Shown here: piece by piece, positions 16,635-24,957 of the stretch | How the letters are laid out: each line of letters begins with the position of its first letter | Numbering within the stretch: position 1 is the stretch's first letter | Assembly (NCBI RefSeq): GCF_009192765.1 | Contig: NZ_VOHQ01000003.1 | Location: 372,001 to 436,000 of the forward strand | Source: Agriterribacter humi | Lineage (GTDB): Bacteria; Bacteroidota; Bacteroidia; Chitinophagales; Chitinophagaceae | Direction: 5' to 3' | Length of the DNA stretch: 64,000 nt | Notes under the pieces: generated by a model | What the model saw: the letters and a program-made list of their open reading frames with translations, nothing else | Told to the model about the DNA's origin: nothing | The model's database searches: none | Made by a program: the position numbers and the translations under genes

Positions 16635-16664
16635 CACGCATGCACGAATGTTCGTGCATGCGTG
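16635..16664. promoter_or_regulatory. Long perfect palindrome upstream of argC
   Basis: CACGCATGCACGAA (16635-16648) and TTCGTGCATGCGTG (16651-16664) are exact reverse complements separated by two bases. The centre lies about 60 bases before the argC ATG. Neither side has a T run, so it is unlikely to be an intrinsic terminator. It may be an operator or an RNA hairpin between argG and argC. Confidence 0.5.
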
Positions 16665-16699
16665 ACTATATCTTTGATAATTTACGCTTACTTAACAGT

Positions 16700-16760
16700 A
16701 GTATGAGGTTTAAGAAATAAGCTATAAGGTATCATATCCTCCACCTTATACCTGTTTATT
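16700..16760. repeat. Degenerate repeat running into the argG stop codon
   Basis: Words AGGTTTAAG, AAGGTATCA and, inversely, CCTCCACC and TTATACCTG fill this stretch. The last word includes the argG stop codon (TAA on the minus strand, 16748-16746) and its last sense codons. No gene is enclosed. Confidence 0.45.
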
Positions 16761-17936
16761 TACCAAATGATGTATAGCAACCTGGTTGCCAAATATTTTG
16801 CTGAATCCTCTTACATCTTCACCGGTGAAACCAGTATTCATCTCGCCATACTTTCCAAACCTGCTGTTCATTAAATCATAAGGCGATTCAATACCAATGA
16901 TCTGGAAACGGTAAGGCAACAACTGAACAAATACTTCACCGGTAACATTTTGCTGCGAATTTTCTAAAAACGCTTCAATATTCCGCATTACAGGATCCAG
17001 TATCTGTCCTTCGTGCAACCAGTTGCCGTAAAACTGCGCCAACTGGTCTTTCCAGTTAAGCTGCCATTTGGTAAGCACATGCTTTTCCAGTGCATGATGC
17101 GCTTTTAATATAACCATGGGTGCAGCTGCTTCAAATCCTACACGTCCTTTTATGCCAATAATGGTATCCCCTACATGAATATCGCGCCCTATGCCATAAG
17201 GGCCGGCAATGGTTTGCAGGTATTGAATGGCTTCTGTGGGATGACCAAAATGCTGGTTATTCACCCCGGTTAGCTCGCCCTTTGTAAAACTTAGTTTTAC
17301 TTCCCTTGCATCCGATGCGGTAACCTGTGTAGGCCACGCTTCTTCGGGTAATATGCCTTTGGATGATAAAGTTTCTTTACCGCCTACACTTGTGCCCCAC
17401 AGCCCTTTATTAATGGAGTATACGGCTTTTTCAAAATTCATCTGTACTCCTTTGTCCTTAAGGTAAGCTATTTCTGCTTCACGGCTTAGTTTCAGGTCGC
17501 GGATAGGAGTAATGATCTCAACACCGGGAATCATAATATGGAAGATCATATCAAACCGCACCTGGTCATTGCCCGCCCCTGTGCTGCCATGCGCCACCGC
17601 ATCGGCATGCAGCTTTTTTGCATGTTCTGCAATATGCAGCGCCTGGCTCAGTCTTTCTGCGCTTACGCTTAAAGGATAGGTATTGTTTTTTAATACATTT
17701 CCGTAAACCAGGTATTTGATAATACTGTCATAATACGATGATACAGCGTCAACAGTAGTATGCGTTTTTACTCCAAGGGCATAAGCGTGTGCTTCAATTT
17801 TCTTCAGCTCATCGCCGGTAAAGCCGCCGGTATTTACAATAACAGAATGTACTTCATAGCCTTTGTCTTCACTTAAATACTTTACACAATAGGATGTATC
17901 CAATCCACCACTAAAGCCCAGAACAATTTTTTTCAT
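16746..17936 (-). CDS. argG: Argininosuccinate synthase
   Basis: A 396-residue ATP-dependent ligase joining citrulline and aspartate. The N-type ATP pyrophosphatase loop is LGFSGGLDTSYC at residues 5-16. AHGSTGAGNDQVRFDM lies near residue 115 and KGLWGTSVGGKETL near 180. Length is normal. It is the second gene of the operon, 57 bases after the GNAT acyltransferase. The spacing and shared direction suggest one transcript from GNAT to argH. Confidence 0.95.
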   Translation of the reverse strand: MKKIVLGFSGGLDTSYCVKYLSEDKGYEVHSVIVNTGGFTGDELKKIEAHAYALGVKTHTTVDAVSSYYDSIIKYLVYGNVLKNNTYPLSVSAERLSQALHIAEHAKKLHADAVAHGSTGAGNDQVRFDMIFHIMIPGVEIITPIRDLKLSREAEIAYLKDKGVQMNFEKAVYSINKGLWGTSVGGKETLSSKGILPEEAWPTQVTASDAREVKLSFTKGELTGVNNQHFGHPTEAIQYLQTIAGPYGIGRDIHVGDTIIGIKGRVGFEAAAPMVILKAHHALEKHVLTKWQLNWKDQLAQFYGNWLHEGQILDPVMRNIEAFLENSQQNVTGEVFVQLLPYRFQIIGIESPYDLMNSRFGKYGEMNTGFTGEDVRGFSKIFGNQVAIHHLVNKQV

Positions 17937-17993
17937 TACTTTTTACTTTTTAAACTGATATACGCCGAAAGAATATATTCCGGAACTGCAAAT

Positions 17994-18710
17994 CTACAGG
18001 TTAAAGAAAAAATGCAATATTGTCTTCATATTTCGCCCGCTTTTGGATTCTTCTTTTTCCTTCCTTAAAAAAGGCTGCAGCAGTTTCCATTTTTTTATAC
18101 GCATAAAGCGCTCATACAATTTTGAATGTTGCTGAAATGCTTCTTTGGTTTCTTCCGGTTCGTAATGGTCTTTGGGATCATAGAGCATAGCAGTACAAAA
18201 GCAGTTCTTCCGCTCCTTACTCATCAATATATCATAGTTTACACAATTTTTGCAACCCGCCCAAAAAGCCTCATCCTGCGTTAATTCTGAATAAGTAACC
18301 GGTTCATACCCCAATTCGGAATTGATTTTCATTACCGCCAAACCAGTAGTAAGTCCAAATATCTTTGCTTCAGGATATAATTTACGGCTCAGTTCAAATA
18401 TTTTTCTTTTAATAGCGCGTGCTAATCCGCCTTTTCTGAAAGGGGGCGCTACAATGAGCCCGGAGTTGGCTACGTATTCGCCATGGCTCCAGGTCTCGAT
18501 ATAGCAAAATCCTGCCCAAATCCCTTCTTTATTAAAGGCGATCACCGCCTTGCCTTCACGCATTTTTTGTTGTATGTATTCGGGGCTTCTTTTGGCTATA
18601 CCTGTTCCCCGGGCTTTGGCTGAAGAAGCCATTTCATCGCAAATGATCTGTGCAAAGCTGAGGTGGCTTTCATTGGCAATGAGTATCTGAAATTGTTCCT
18701 GCGTTTTCAT
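17994..18710 (-). CDS. GNAT acyltransferase, candidate N-acylglutamate synthase
   Basis: A 238-residue protein with a GNAT fold in the first 150 residues: the acyl-CoA loop is in APPFRKGGLARAI near residue 90, preceded by SHGEYVANSGLIV. The C-terminal part has a four-cysteine cluster, GCKNC and, 14 residues on, NCFC, that could bind a metal. Being the first gene of the arginine operon and the only acyltransferase in it, it is a good candidate for acylation of glutamate, the entry step. Whether acetyl- or succinyl-CoA is used cannot be read from the sequence; the Val105 of the transcarbamylase favours succinyl. No classical ArgA or ArgJ is present. Confidence 0.7.
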   Translation of the reverse strand: MKTQEQFQILIANESHLSFAQIICDEMASSAKARGTGIAKRSPEYIQQKMREGKAVIAFNKEGIWAGFCYIETWSHGEYVANSGLIVAPPFRKGGLARAIKRKIFELSRKLYPEAKIFGLTTGLAVMKINSELGYEPVTYSELTQDEAFWAGCKNCVNYDILMSKERKNCFCTAMLYDPKDHYEPEETKEAFQQHSKLYERFMRIKKWKLLQPFLRKEKEESKSGRNMKTILHFFFNL

Positions 18711-18824
18711 TCTTTTTGTTCCTTAATAGCAAGTGATAGAAGGGGATAACTGCCACCATGCCGCCATCAGCTTTTCTGATGCGGTGTTTTTTCCATAACG
18801 GTGGGTGTGCTATGGTAAAATGTA

Positions 18825-18956
18825 TCAACGTCGTACCCGAAAGGGCGTTTGGGGACAGAAAAAAACTGCTCCTGGCAGAACAGGAAAAACCCCACGCAAT
18901 GTAGCGTTTGCCCTGGCAAACACATCAGCGAGTACTGTGGTGAGATTTTTTTGCAT
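18825..18956 (-). CDS. Possible 43-residue leader peptide, Arg-rich
   Basis: The frame begins ATG at 18956 (MQKNLTTVLADVFARANA) and ends PFRVRR-stop. Five of 43 codons are Arg (codons 15, 21, 40, 42, 43), three of them in the last four positions. It ends 114 bases before the acyltransferase ATG. The terminator-like hairpin lies inside it, before the Arg codons, so the classical attenuation geometry does not fit simply. It could also be a chance frame; no homologue is known to me. Confidence 0.3.
   Translation of the reverse strand: MQKNLTTVLADVFARANATLRGVFPVLPGAVFFCPQTPFRVRR
18859..18883 (-). terminator. Terminator-like hairpin in the arginine leader
   Basis: On the minus strand CTGTTC pairs with GAGCAG across a six-base loop (18883-18866), followed directly by seven T (18865-18859). 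It lies about 150 bases before the first arginine gene, so it would act as an attenuator unless read through. Confidence 0.5.
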
Positions 18957-19055
18957 TATAGCTACGCTTTAATAAGTTTTTGACGATGCAAAGAAAATAC
19001 TTTTTTTACTTGCAGGGGTATTTTTTATGTGAAATTTTGAAAATGTAAGATAAAT

Positions 19056-19811
19056 CTATAAACGAACCGGCACACTATGTACAGCGGCACTTATTTCTTT
19101 TATAAGAGAAACGTCTTTTTCTATGGCATTGCCTACCACTATTACATCTGCGCCCGCTTTGCAGTTAAGATAGGCCTTTTCAGGATTGGTGATGCCTCCC
19201 CCAACAACAAGGGGTACCTCAATTACGTTGGCTACCCCGGCAATCATTGCTTCGGTAATGGGCCATTCAGCGCCGCTGCCCGCATCCATATATATGAGTT
19301 TCATGCCCAGCATTTCACCCGCCATGGCAGTGCACATGGCAATTTCATTTTTATTGGACGGTATGGGGCTGGCATTGCTGATATAGGAAACCGTTGTGGG
19401 AGCACCGCCATCAATGACCATATAACCCGTTGAAATAATTTCCAGTCCGCTTTGCTTCACAAATGGGGCCGAAATTACATGTTGTCCTATCAGCAATTCG
19501 GGGTTTCTGCCCGAAATCAGGGAGAGGTAAAGCAGCGCATCGGCAAAGCGGGTAACCTGCGAAGGGGTGCCGGGAAAAAGTATGACCGGTATGCTGCATT
19601 GCTTTTTGATCTGTTTCACTACTTCATCTAAGTGATTGCTGATTACCAGGCTTCCTCCTACTAATAAATAATCCACTTTGGCTTCAGCGGTGAGATCCAA
19701 CAGTTCAGTTATCTTTTGTTCGTCTACTTTATCGGGATCAATAAGTACGGCAAATGATTTCTTACCCGCCTTTTTTTTGCCTGCTATGGATTGATAAATG
19801 AGATCGGTCAT
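19056..19811 (-). CDS. Geranylgeranylglyceryl phosphate synthase family protein
   Basis: A 251-residue TIM-barrel prenyltransferase of the GGGPS/PcrB family, which joins a polyprenyl diphosphate to glycerol 1-phosphate. Motifs: FAVLIDPDK near residue 20, YLLVGGSLV, VILFPGTPSQVT, LSLISGRNPELLIGQH, LIYMDAGSGA near 180 and PLVVGGGITNPEKA near 205 with the phosphate-binding glycines. Bacteroidota carry such homologues though they lack archaeal lipids; the product's role there is unclear to me. It is upstream of, and in line with, the arginine operon but separated by the leader. Confidence 0.88.
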   Translation of the reverse strand: MTDLIYQSIAGKKKAGKKSFAVLIDPDKVDEQKITELLDLTAEAKVDYLLVGGSLVISNHLDEVVKQIKKQCSIPVILFPGTPSQVTRFADALLYLSLISGRNPELLIGQHVISAPFVKQSGLEIISTGYMVIDGGAPTTVSYISNASPIPSNKNEIAMCTAMAGEMLGMKLIYMDAGSGAEWPITEAMIAGVANVIEVPLVVGGGITNPEKAYLNCKAGADVIVVGNAIEKDVSLIKEISAAVHSVPVRL

Positions 19812-20207
19812 GCTATGAATTCCTTATTTGCAAAAATGCAAAAAGTTTTTGGGTTAGCCCGGTTTAAAAAAATAATATTGCTGCATCGTAAATATAAGGA
19901 AGCGCCGGGTAAAAGTACGCAAAACGCATTATTTGGGTTGTTTGTAAAAGCAGATATTCAATGCTCCTGCCTTTGCTGAAATAGCAGATTTTTATGAACA
20001 TTTCTATCCTGATGAATAGAAATATACCCGGTCAAAGAAAAAGCCTGCATTTCCATAAATCTTCACCCTGCCTGCAAAATGCCGGGCAGTGCAGTGTTAA
20101 CCAATGCTTTAATAGTATTTAAAAAACTTTAGCCGTAAAACCAAATTTTTTTTTCAGATAAATGTGAAAAAATAGTAAAAGCAAACCCTGTATTACCTAT
20201 TCCGCAC

Positions 20208-20216
20208 TTATCCACA
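20208..20216 (+). promoter_or_regulatory. DnaA-box-like site before nrdJ
   Basis: TTATCCACA is a perfect match to the DnaA box TTATNCACA. It lies 20 bases before the -33 element of nrdJ. The 12-mer CACTTATCCACA around it recurs exactly at 31035-31046. A single box can occur by chance. Confidence 0.4.
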
Positions 20217-20235
20217 CGCTGTTGATATTTAACAG

Positions 20236-20266
20236 TTTGACAAAACAATTAAGCCTGATATTTTCG
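20236..20266 (+). promoter_or_regulatory. nrdJ promoter
   Basis: TTTG at 20236-20239 and TATTTTCG at 20259-20266 are separated by 19 bases, close to the Bacteroidota pattern with one substitution in the -7 box. The leader to the ATG at 20331 would be about 60 bases. Confidence 0.55.
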
Positions 20267-20271
20267 TCCTC

Positions 20272-20316
20272 TTATCATTTGATAATAGTAACTTAACTTA
20301 TCAGAAAAACTTATCA
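20272..20316 (+). promoter_or_regulatory. TTATCA operator-like cluster before nrdJ
   Basis: TTATCA at 20272-20277 faces TGATAA at 20280-20285 as a perfect inverted pair with a two-base gap. Two further TTATCA copies follow at 20298-20303 and 20311-20316. The first pair overlaps the expected transcription start. A repressor site is plausible; no regulator is known. Confidence 0.4.
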
Positions 20317-20330
20317 AACCCAGCATAATT

Positions 20331-23300
20331 ATGACAAATGAAAAACAAAGCGGTGGCTTGAGGTATCACCGTCTCTTTACCAGGGATGGAGCAGATGTTT
20401 TTGACCAGTTTGAATACGATTACCGCACTTCTGTAATACGTAATCCCAATGGGGAAATCGTATTTGAAATGAAAAATGTAGAGGTTCCCAGACAGTGGAG
20501 CCAGATAGCTACGGATATAATAGCGCAGAAATATTTTCGCAAAGCCGGCGTGCCCCAGCCTGACGGATCTCTGGGTCGCGAAACTTCAGCAAAACAAGTT
20601 GCGCATCGTATGGCCAATTGCTGGAAAGTATGGGGAGAACGGTATGGTTATTTTGCTTCCGCACAAGATGCACAGGTATTTTATGAAGAGCTGGTGTATT
20701 GTATTTTAAACCAGGCCTGCGTGCCCAACAGTCCGCAATGGTTTAACACCGGATTGTATGAAAGCTATGGTATTAAAGGAAAACCACAGGGACATTATTA
20801 TGTAGACCCCAAAGACGCCAAATTAAAAAGATCAACTTCGGCATACGAGCGCCCGCAGCCCCACGCCTGTTTTATATTAAGTGTTGAGGACGACCTGGTA
20901 AACGAAGGAGGCATTATGGATCTGTGGGTAAGAGAAGCCCGTATATTCAAATATGGCAGCGGCGTAGGCACCAATTATTCCAATATACGCGGCGAAGGCG
21001 AAAAATTGAGCGGAGGCGGCACTTCATCCGGATTGATGAGCTTTTTAAAGATTGGCGACAGGGCAGCAGGCGCTATTAAAAGTGGTGGCACTACCCGTCG
21101 TGCCGCTAAAATGGTATGCCTTGACCTCGATCACCCGGAAATAATGGAATTTATTAACTGGAAAGTGGAGGAAGAAAATAAAGTAGCTGCATTGATTGCC
21201 GCCGGTTATGCATCCGATTATGAAGGAGAAGCCTATAAAACGGTGAGCGGTCAAAACTCAAACAATTCGATCCGCATTTCAAATGATTTCTTTGAAAAAC
21301 TGAAAAATAACGAGGATTGGGAACTGAAGGCGCGTTCTGACGGAAGAGTAATGAAAAAAATACCTTCCAAAGAAGTATGGAACCAGATTGCGTATGCAGC
21401 CTGGCGTTGTGCAGACCCGGGTACCCAATACGATACCACCATTAATGAATGGCATACCAGCCCCCAAGGTGGACGTATCCGGGCCTCCAACCCTTGTAGT
21501 GAGTACATGTTCTTAGACAATACTGCCTGCAACCTCGCTTCTGTAAACCTTCGTAAGTTTTTTAATGAAGACAACAACGTTTTCGATGTAAAAGGCTTCG
21601 AATATACCGTGCGCCTATGGACAACTGTTCTGGAAATATCTGTGCTTATGGCGCAGTTCCCTTCTAAAGAAGTAGCCCAGCTTTCATATGATTACAGAAC
21701 CCTGGGATTGGGATATGCCAACCTGGGTTCTATGCTTATGATAAGCGGTATTCCTTACGACAGCAGGGAAGCTCGCGGCATTGCCGGGGCCATTACGGCA
21801 ATTATGACAGGTGTTTCTTATAAAACATCTGCTGAAATTGCGCAGCACCTGGGGACCTTTGCCCGGTATGAAGAAAACAGGGAAGATATGATGCGCGTAA
21901 TGCGTAACCACCGCCTTGCCGCATATGATGCCGATGAATACGAGCAACTGAGCATTAAGCCACAGGGTATTCATGCTAAGTATTGTCCGGATTACTTATT
22001 AAAAGCGGCCTGCAACGCATGGGATGAAGCTGTGGAAATGGGAGAGAAATACGGATACCGGAATGCCCAAACTACTGTTATAGCCCCTACCGGCACTATC
22101 GGCCTGGTTATGGATTGCGATACAACCGGGGTGGAACCTGATTTTGCTTTAGTGAAATTTAAAAAGCTGAGCGGCGGAGGTTATTTTAAGATCATTAACC
22201 AGTCGGTACCGCAGGCATTAAAAAACCTGAGGTATAATCAAAAAGAAGTTGACGCTATTATTAAATACGCTGTTGGTTCGGCTGCATTTGCCGGCGCTCC
22301 TTTTATTAATCCTCAAACATTAAGTGAAAAAGGATTTATAGCTGAAGAGATCAAAAAGCTGGATGCTGCACTCGCCTCTGCATTTGAGATCGGCTTTGTA
22401 TTCAATAAATTTACTTTAGGAGAACCCTGCTTAGAACGGCTTGGCTTTACACCTGAGCAATACAATGACTGGAATTTTAACCTGCTTGCAGCATTAGGCT
22501 TTACAGAAATTCAAATTGAAGCAGCTAATGACTATATATGCGGTACGATGACCATTGAAGGAGCGCCGCATCTGAAAAAGGAACATTATCCTGTATTTGA
22601 TTGTGCCAACAAATGTGGTAAAAAAGGCGAACGCTTTATCCATGCACACGGGCATATCCGTATGATGGCTGCCGCACAACCTTTTATCAGCGGGGCGATC
22701 TCCAAAACCATTAACCTGCCTCATGAAGCAACGGTAGAAGAAATAGCCGATTCATATATGCTTAGCTGGGAACTGGGTTTGAAAGCCTGTGCTTTATACC
22801 GCGATGGATCAAAACTCAGTCAGCCGCTAAGTAATAAAAGCGATACAAAGAAGACAAAGGTCAAAGAAAAAGAAGAGCGTGCAGAAACAACACCCGGCCA
22901 GGACAGCCATTTTATTGATATGGGTAAGCTTACTGTGGATGAATTGTTAGATGAACTGCACAAGCGCATGCAGGAATCAACCGATACCAAGTTAAAGCGC
23001 CAGCTATCAATGATTGTGGAGAGAAAAACCTTACCTGCCAAACGCCGTGGCTTTACCCAAAAAGCTAAAATAAACGGCCAGGCGATTTTTCTCCGCACAG
23101 GGGAGTATGGAGATGGAACATTGGGTGAGATATTCATTGACCTGGCAAAAGAGGGCTCTACATTACGCAGCCTGATGAACTGTTTTGCCATATCGGTTTC
23201 CGTTGGGCTTCAGTATGGAGTGCCATTAGAAGAATTTGTAGAAAAATTTGTTTTTACCAAGTTTGAGCCCGCCGGCATGGTAGATCATCCAAATATCAAG

Positions 23301-23684
23301 TCTACTACTTCTATTGTAGATTTTGTTTTCCGCTGCCTGGCATATGAGTATTTGGGAAGGACAGATTTAGTGCATGTACTGGATAAACCAGAAGTCGGGA
23401 ATGCGGGTAATGATGCGTGGGACGATGTGCCAGCAGGCCCGGAATACGCTCCTAAGCCACCGGCACTCAGTGATGTAAGGGTGGTGGGAACTTCACCCAA
23501 TAGTGGTTCTGCAGTTCAGCCCTCTAAAGCGCAAAGGTCGGCAGCAAGTACAAATGTGGTGAGCCAGCATCTTAAAAGCATGCAAAGCGATGCACCCGCC
23601 TGTAATACCTGCGGACACATTACCGTACGGAGCGGCACCTGTTACAAATGTTTGAACTGTGGCAACAGCATGGGTTGCAGCTAA
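20331..23684 (+). CDS. nrdJ: Adenosylcobalamin-dependent ribonucleotide reductase (class II)
   Basis: A 1117-residue enzyme reducing ribonucleotides with a B12 radical, without need of a beta subunit or oxygen. Motifs: [12 protein letters not shown] near residue 130, [13 protein letters not shown] near 180, the active-site [21 protein letters not shown] near 390, and [22 protein letters not shown] near 590. A TSCPD-like domain follows (about 900-1010), and the C-terminus is a cysteine-rich zinc ribbon ([16 protein letters not shown], ending MGCS) that also supplies the swinging redox cysteines. No cobalamin riboswitch was seen upstream. Single-gene transcript with terminator at 23722. Confidence 0.95.
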   Translation: MTNEKQSGGLRYHRLFTRDGADVFDQFEYDYRTSVIRNPNGEIVFEMKNVEVPRQWSQIATDIIAQKYFRKAGVPQPDGSLGRETSAKQVAHRMANCWKVWGERYGYFASAQDAQVFYEELVYCILNQACVPNSPQWFNTGLYESYGIKGKPQGHYYVDPKDAKLKRSTSAYERPQPHACFILSVEDDLVNEGGIMDLWVREARIFKYGSGVGTNYSNIRGEGEKLSGGGTSSGLMSFLKIGDRAAGAIKSGGTTRRAAKMVCLDLDHPEIMEFINWKVEEENKVAALIAAGYASDYEGEAYKTVSGQNSNNSIRISNDFFEKLKNNEDWELKARSDGRVMKKIPSKEVWNQIAYAAWRCADPGTQYDTTINEWHTSPQGGRIRASNPCSEYMFLDNTACNLASVNLRKFFNEDNNVFDVKGFEYTVRLWTTVLEISVLMAQFPSKEVAQLSYDYRTLGLGYANLGSMLMISGIPYDSREARGIAGAITAIMTGVSYKTSAEIAQHLGTFARYEENREDMMRVMRNHRLAAYDADEYEQLSIKPQGIHAKYCPDYLLKAACNAWDEAVEMGEKYGYRNAQTTVIAPTGTIGLVMDCDTTGVEPDFALVKFKKLSGGGYFKIINQSVPQALKNLRYNQKEVDAIIKYAVGSAAFAGAPFINPQTLSEKGFIAEEIKKLDAALASAFEIGFVFNKFTLGEPCLERLGFTPEQYNDWNFNLLAALGFTEIQIEAANDYICGTMTIEGAPHLKKEHYPVFDCANKCGKKGERFIHAHGHIRMMAAAQPFISGAISKTINLPHEATVEEIADSYMLSWELGLKACALYRDGSKLSQPLSNKSDTKKTKVKEKEERAETTPGQDSHFIDMGKLTVDELLDELHKRMQESTDTKLKRQLSMIVERKTLPAKRRGFTQKAKINGQAIFLRTGEYGDGTLGEIFIDLAKEGSTLRSLMNCFAISVSVGLQYGVPLEEFVEKFVFTKFEPAGMVDHPNIKSTTSIVDFVFRCLAYEYLGRTDLVHVLDKPEVGNAGNDAWDDVPAGPEYAPKPPALSDVRVVGTSPNSGSAVQPSKAQRSAASTNVVSQHLKSMQSDAPACNTCGHITVRSGTCYKCLNCGNSMGCS

Positions 23685-23699
23685 AAAAATCATTTTAGG

Positions 23700-23761
23700 A
23701 CGGTTAGGAATATAAACCTACACAAATCCGTTCCGGGTCTCCGGGATGGATTTTTTTTGCT
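23700..23761 (+). repeat. 62-bp direct repeat, left copy (contains nrdJ terminator)
   Basis: This stretch matches 24674-24735 at 58 of 62 positions in the same orientation, by my alignment. It begins ACGGTTAGGAATATAAA, and its second half is an imperfect hairpin around two CCGG words followed by eight T. It starts 15 bases after the nrdJ stop codon. The two copies enclose a 912-bp segment with two overlapping genes. Confidence 0.85.
23722..23758 (+). terminator. nrdJ terminator
   Basis: CCGG words (around 23732 and 23740) and flanking TCC/GGA can pair into an imperfect stem, directly followed by eight T (23751-23758). Confidence 0.6.
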
Positions 23762-23839
23762 TAAGGGAGGATTGGTAATGTTTATTTCAGCCTGAACTAT
23801 TTATCGTTTGGCAATGACTACAATTATATATCAGGAGGG

Positions 23840-23955
23840 ATCGCCGGAAGCGATAAGAGGAACGTGCTAAATGACCTGACGGGTTACTTGCCGTAACGAA
23901 TGGCAGTCAGGGACGTTTAGTACAATGGTTACCGGGCAAATACCGCTCAATGCGG
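23840..23955. ncRNA. Highly structured segment, possible small RNA
   Basis: Three consecutive stems can be drawn: ATCGC/GCGAT (23840-23854); GTGCTAAATGACCTGAC (23864-23880) with GTCAGGGACGTTTAGTAC (23906-23923), imperfect, enclosing GTTAC/GTAAC (23883-23897); and CCGC/GCGG (23943-23955). The segment lies between the nrdJ terminator and the 3' end of the nucleotidyltransferase gene, inside the 62-bp repeats. It encodes nothing visible. It may be an RNA, a recombination site, or chance. Confidence 0.35.
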
Positions 23956-23969
23956 CATAAGCCTATATT

Positions 23970-24437
23970 TTATTTTTCCTTTCTTTTCCGGAGTTGTTGA
24001 ATGTCATCGAGGTCTTTTAAACGGCCCGCAGCTTTCTTGGCTTCCATAAGGTGATTAATATGTAGCACCCTGATGAATAGTCCGTCATCATCAAATATTG
24101 TTGAAAGTTTATAAGCGTCTTCAAAATTCAAACCCTTTACCGCTGTCATTACATCAATACCCACCGGGTTGCGGCCAAATGAAAAAACATCATTCGCACT
24201 TACATTTAAAAACCGTTCCAATGTCATATCAAATACCGGCATGTGAAACTGTTCAAAAGCTTTTGCCAGTTTCTTATAATTATCTTCTGTACAGTCTACC
24301 CAAATATCCATATCGCCTGTCACTCTTGCATGTCCATGAAGAACCACAGCAAGACCACCGACCATAATATATCTTACTTCATGGTCGTTAAGTGCGTGTA
24401 AAAAATCTCTGAAATCTTCCTGGAAAATATCAGGCAT
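23970..24437 (-). CDS. Nucleotidyltransferase-fold protein (DUF6036 / AbiEii-like)
   Basis: A 155-residue protein with the minimal nucleotidyltransferase pattern: YIMVGGLAVVLHGHAR near residue 25 and TGDMDIWVDCTEDN near 40, where Gly-Gly and Asp-x-Asp correspond to the catalytic loop and metal ligands. Such proteins are annotated as DUF6036 or AbiEii/AbiGii-type and are often paired with a small partner gene. Its ATG shares one base with the stop of the preceding 71-residue gene, so the two are translationally coupled. Toxin or antitoxin activity is only inferred from family and context. Flanked by the 62-bp repeats. Confidence 0.7.
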   Translation of the reverse strand: MPDIFQEDFRDFLHALNDHEVRYIMVGGLAVVLHGHARVTGDMDIWVDCTEDNYKKLAKAFEQFHMPVFDMTLERFLNVSANDVFSFGRNPVGIDVMTAVKGLNFEDAYKLSTIFDDDGLFIRVLHINHLMEAKKAAGRLKDLDDIQQLRKRKEK

Positions 24438-24652
24438 CAGCTTTGATGTTTTCTCATGCCAAAAAAAGTTTTATCCATTTTAGGTGGGTTGTTCAAATCA
24501 AATTTGTAGGCAATGCTGGTAAGGTGCCAATAGATATGTAACCGTTCCCTGAACGTATGATTACTGTAATCCCGCATGGCATTATCCGCTTCCTCAAATG
24601 TATGAATGCTGAAAGCTGTTTTATCCATCCGGTATTTTTTGAAAACTGCCAT
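24437..24652 (-). CDS. Small partner of the nucleotidyltransferase, unknown function
   Basis: A 71-residue protein beginning MAVFKKYRMDKTAFSIHTF, with EEADNAMRDYSNHTFRERL and the ending PPKMDKTFFGMRKHQS. I recall similar small Bacteroidota proteins next to nucleotidyltransferase genes; no domain function is established to my knowledge. It is probably mostly helical. The stop overlaps the start of the downstream gene by one base (TGATG). A promoter for the pair would have to lie in or beyond the right 62-bp repeat. Confidence 0.6.
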   Translation of the reverse strand: MAVFKKYRMDKTAFSIHTFEEADNAMRDYSNHTFRERLHIYWHLTSIAYKFDLNNPPKMDKTFFGMRKHQS

Positions 24653-24957
24653 GTATCAAAGTTAGGAACAATAACGGTTAGGAATATAAAACTGCACAAA
24701 TCGGTTCCGGATCTCCGGGATGGATTTTTTTTGCTCCTCCTGATATTGAAAATCAATATTATAGTTTGAAACAGGGCGCTTTAAGGCTTCAACTATTGTT
24801 TTTATAGCGGGCTGTTATGTAGCTGTTTACGTTAAATGAACAATTTTTATCGTTTTTTGCGTTTGAGCAGGCGGTAAGTGTAATCTCGTAGAATTAGCGT
24901 CCATATAATTTTTTTTATGCATGCCTGGTATTTTCTTTACAGTCTAAACTTTTAAAA
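24653..24957. other. Intergenic region with right 62-bp repeat
   Basis: It contains the right repeat (24674-24735) and a small perfect hairpin ATATTGA/TCAATAT near 24743-24759. The rest is A/T-rich without a recognisable gene. Confidence 0.5.
24674..24735 (+). repeat. 62-bp direct repeat, right copy
   Basis: The second copy of the repeat at 23700-23761, with four differences in 62 positions. It includes the hairpin and the eight-T run (24725-24732), although no plus-strand gene ends here. That suggests it is a duplicated boundary sequence rather than an independent terminator. Confidence 0.85.

Larger units (their letters stand above)
18711..19055 (-). promoter_or_regulatory. Structured leader of the arginine operon
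   Basis: 345 bases separate the GGGP-synthase gene from the first arginine gene. In minus-strand order they hold a 43-codon frame (18956-18825), a perfect hairpin GTTTGCC/GGCAAAC (18921-18906), a terminator-like hairpin followed by seven T (18883-18859), and a hairpin with 9 paired bases and one bulge (18784-18761, CCGCATCAG / CTGATGGCGG). This layout is consistent with attenuation or a cis-acting RNA, but no known riboswitch was recognised. Confidence 0.45.
19812..20330. other. Intergenic region upstream of nrdJ
   Basis: 519 bases between divergent genes with no convincing reading frame. The left 390 bases show nothing I can name. The right 125 bases hold a DnaA-box-like sequence, a promoter and a cluster of TTATCA words, each listed separately. 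Confidence 0.6.

Noticed and set aside
16635-16664. Intrinsic terminator between argG and argC
   Set aside because: The stem is strong, but neither strand has a T run after it; it is kept only as a palindrome of unknown role.
18711-19055. Known riboswitch class upstream of the arginine operon
   Set aside because: No conserved core of a riboswitch known to me could be matched, so only a general structured leader is reported.
23864-23923. Integron attC-like recombination site
   Set aside because: The segment folds as expected for attC, but the conserved core GTTRRRY was not found and there is no integron integrase.
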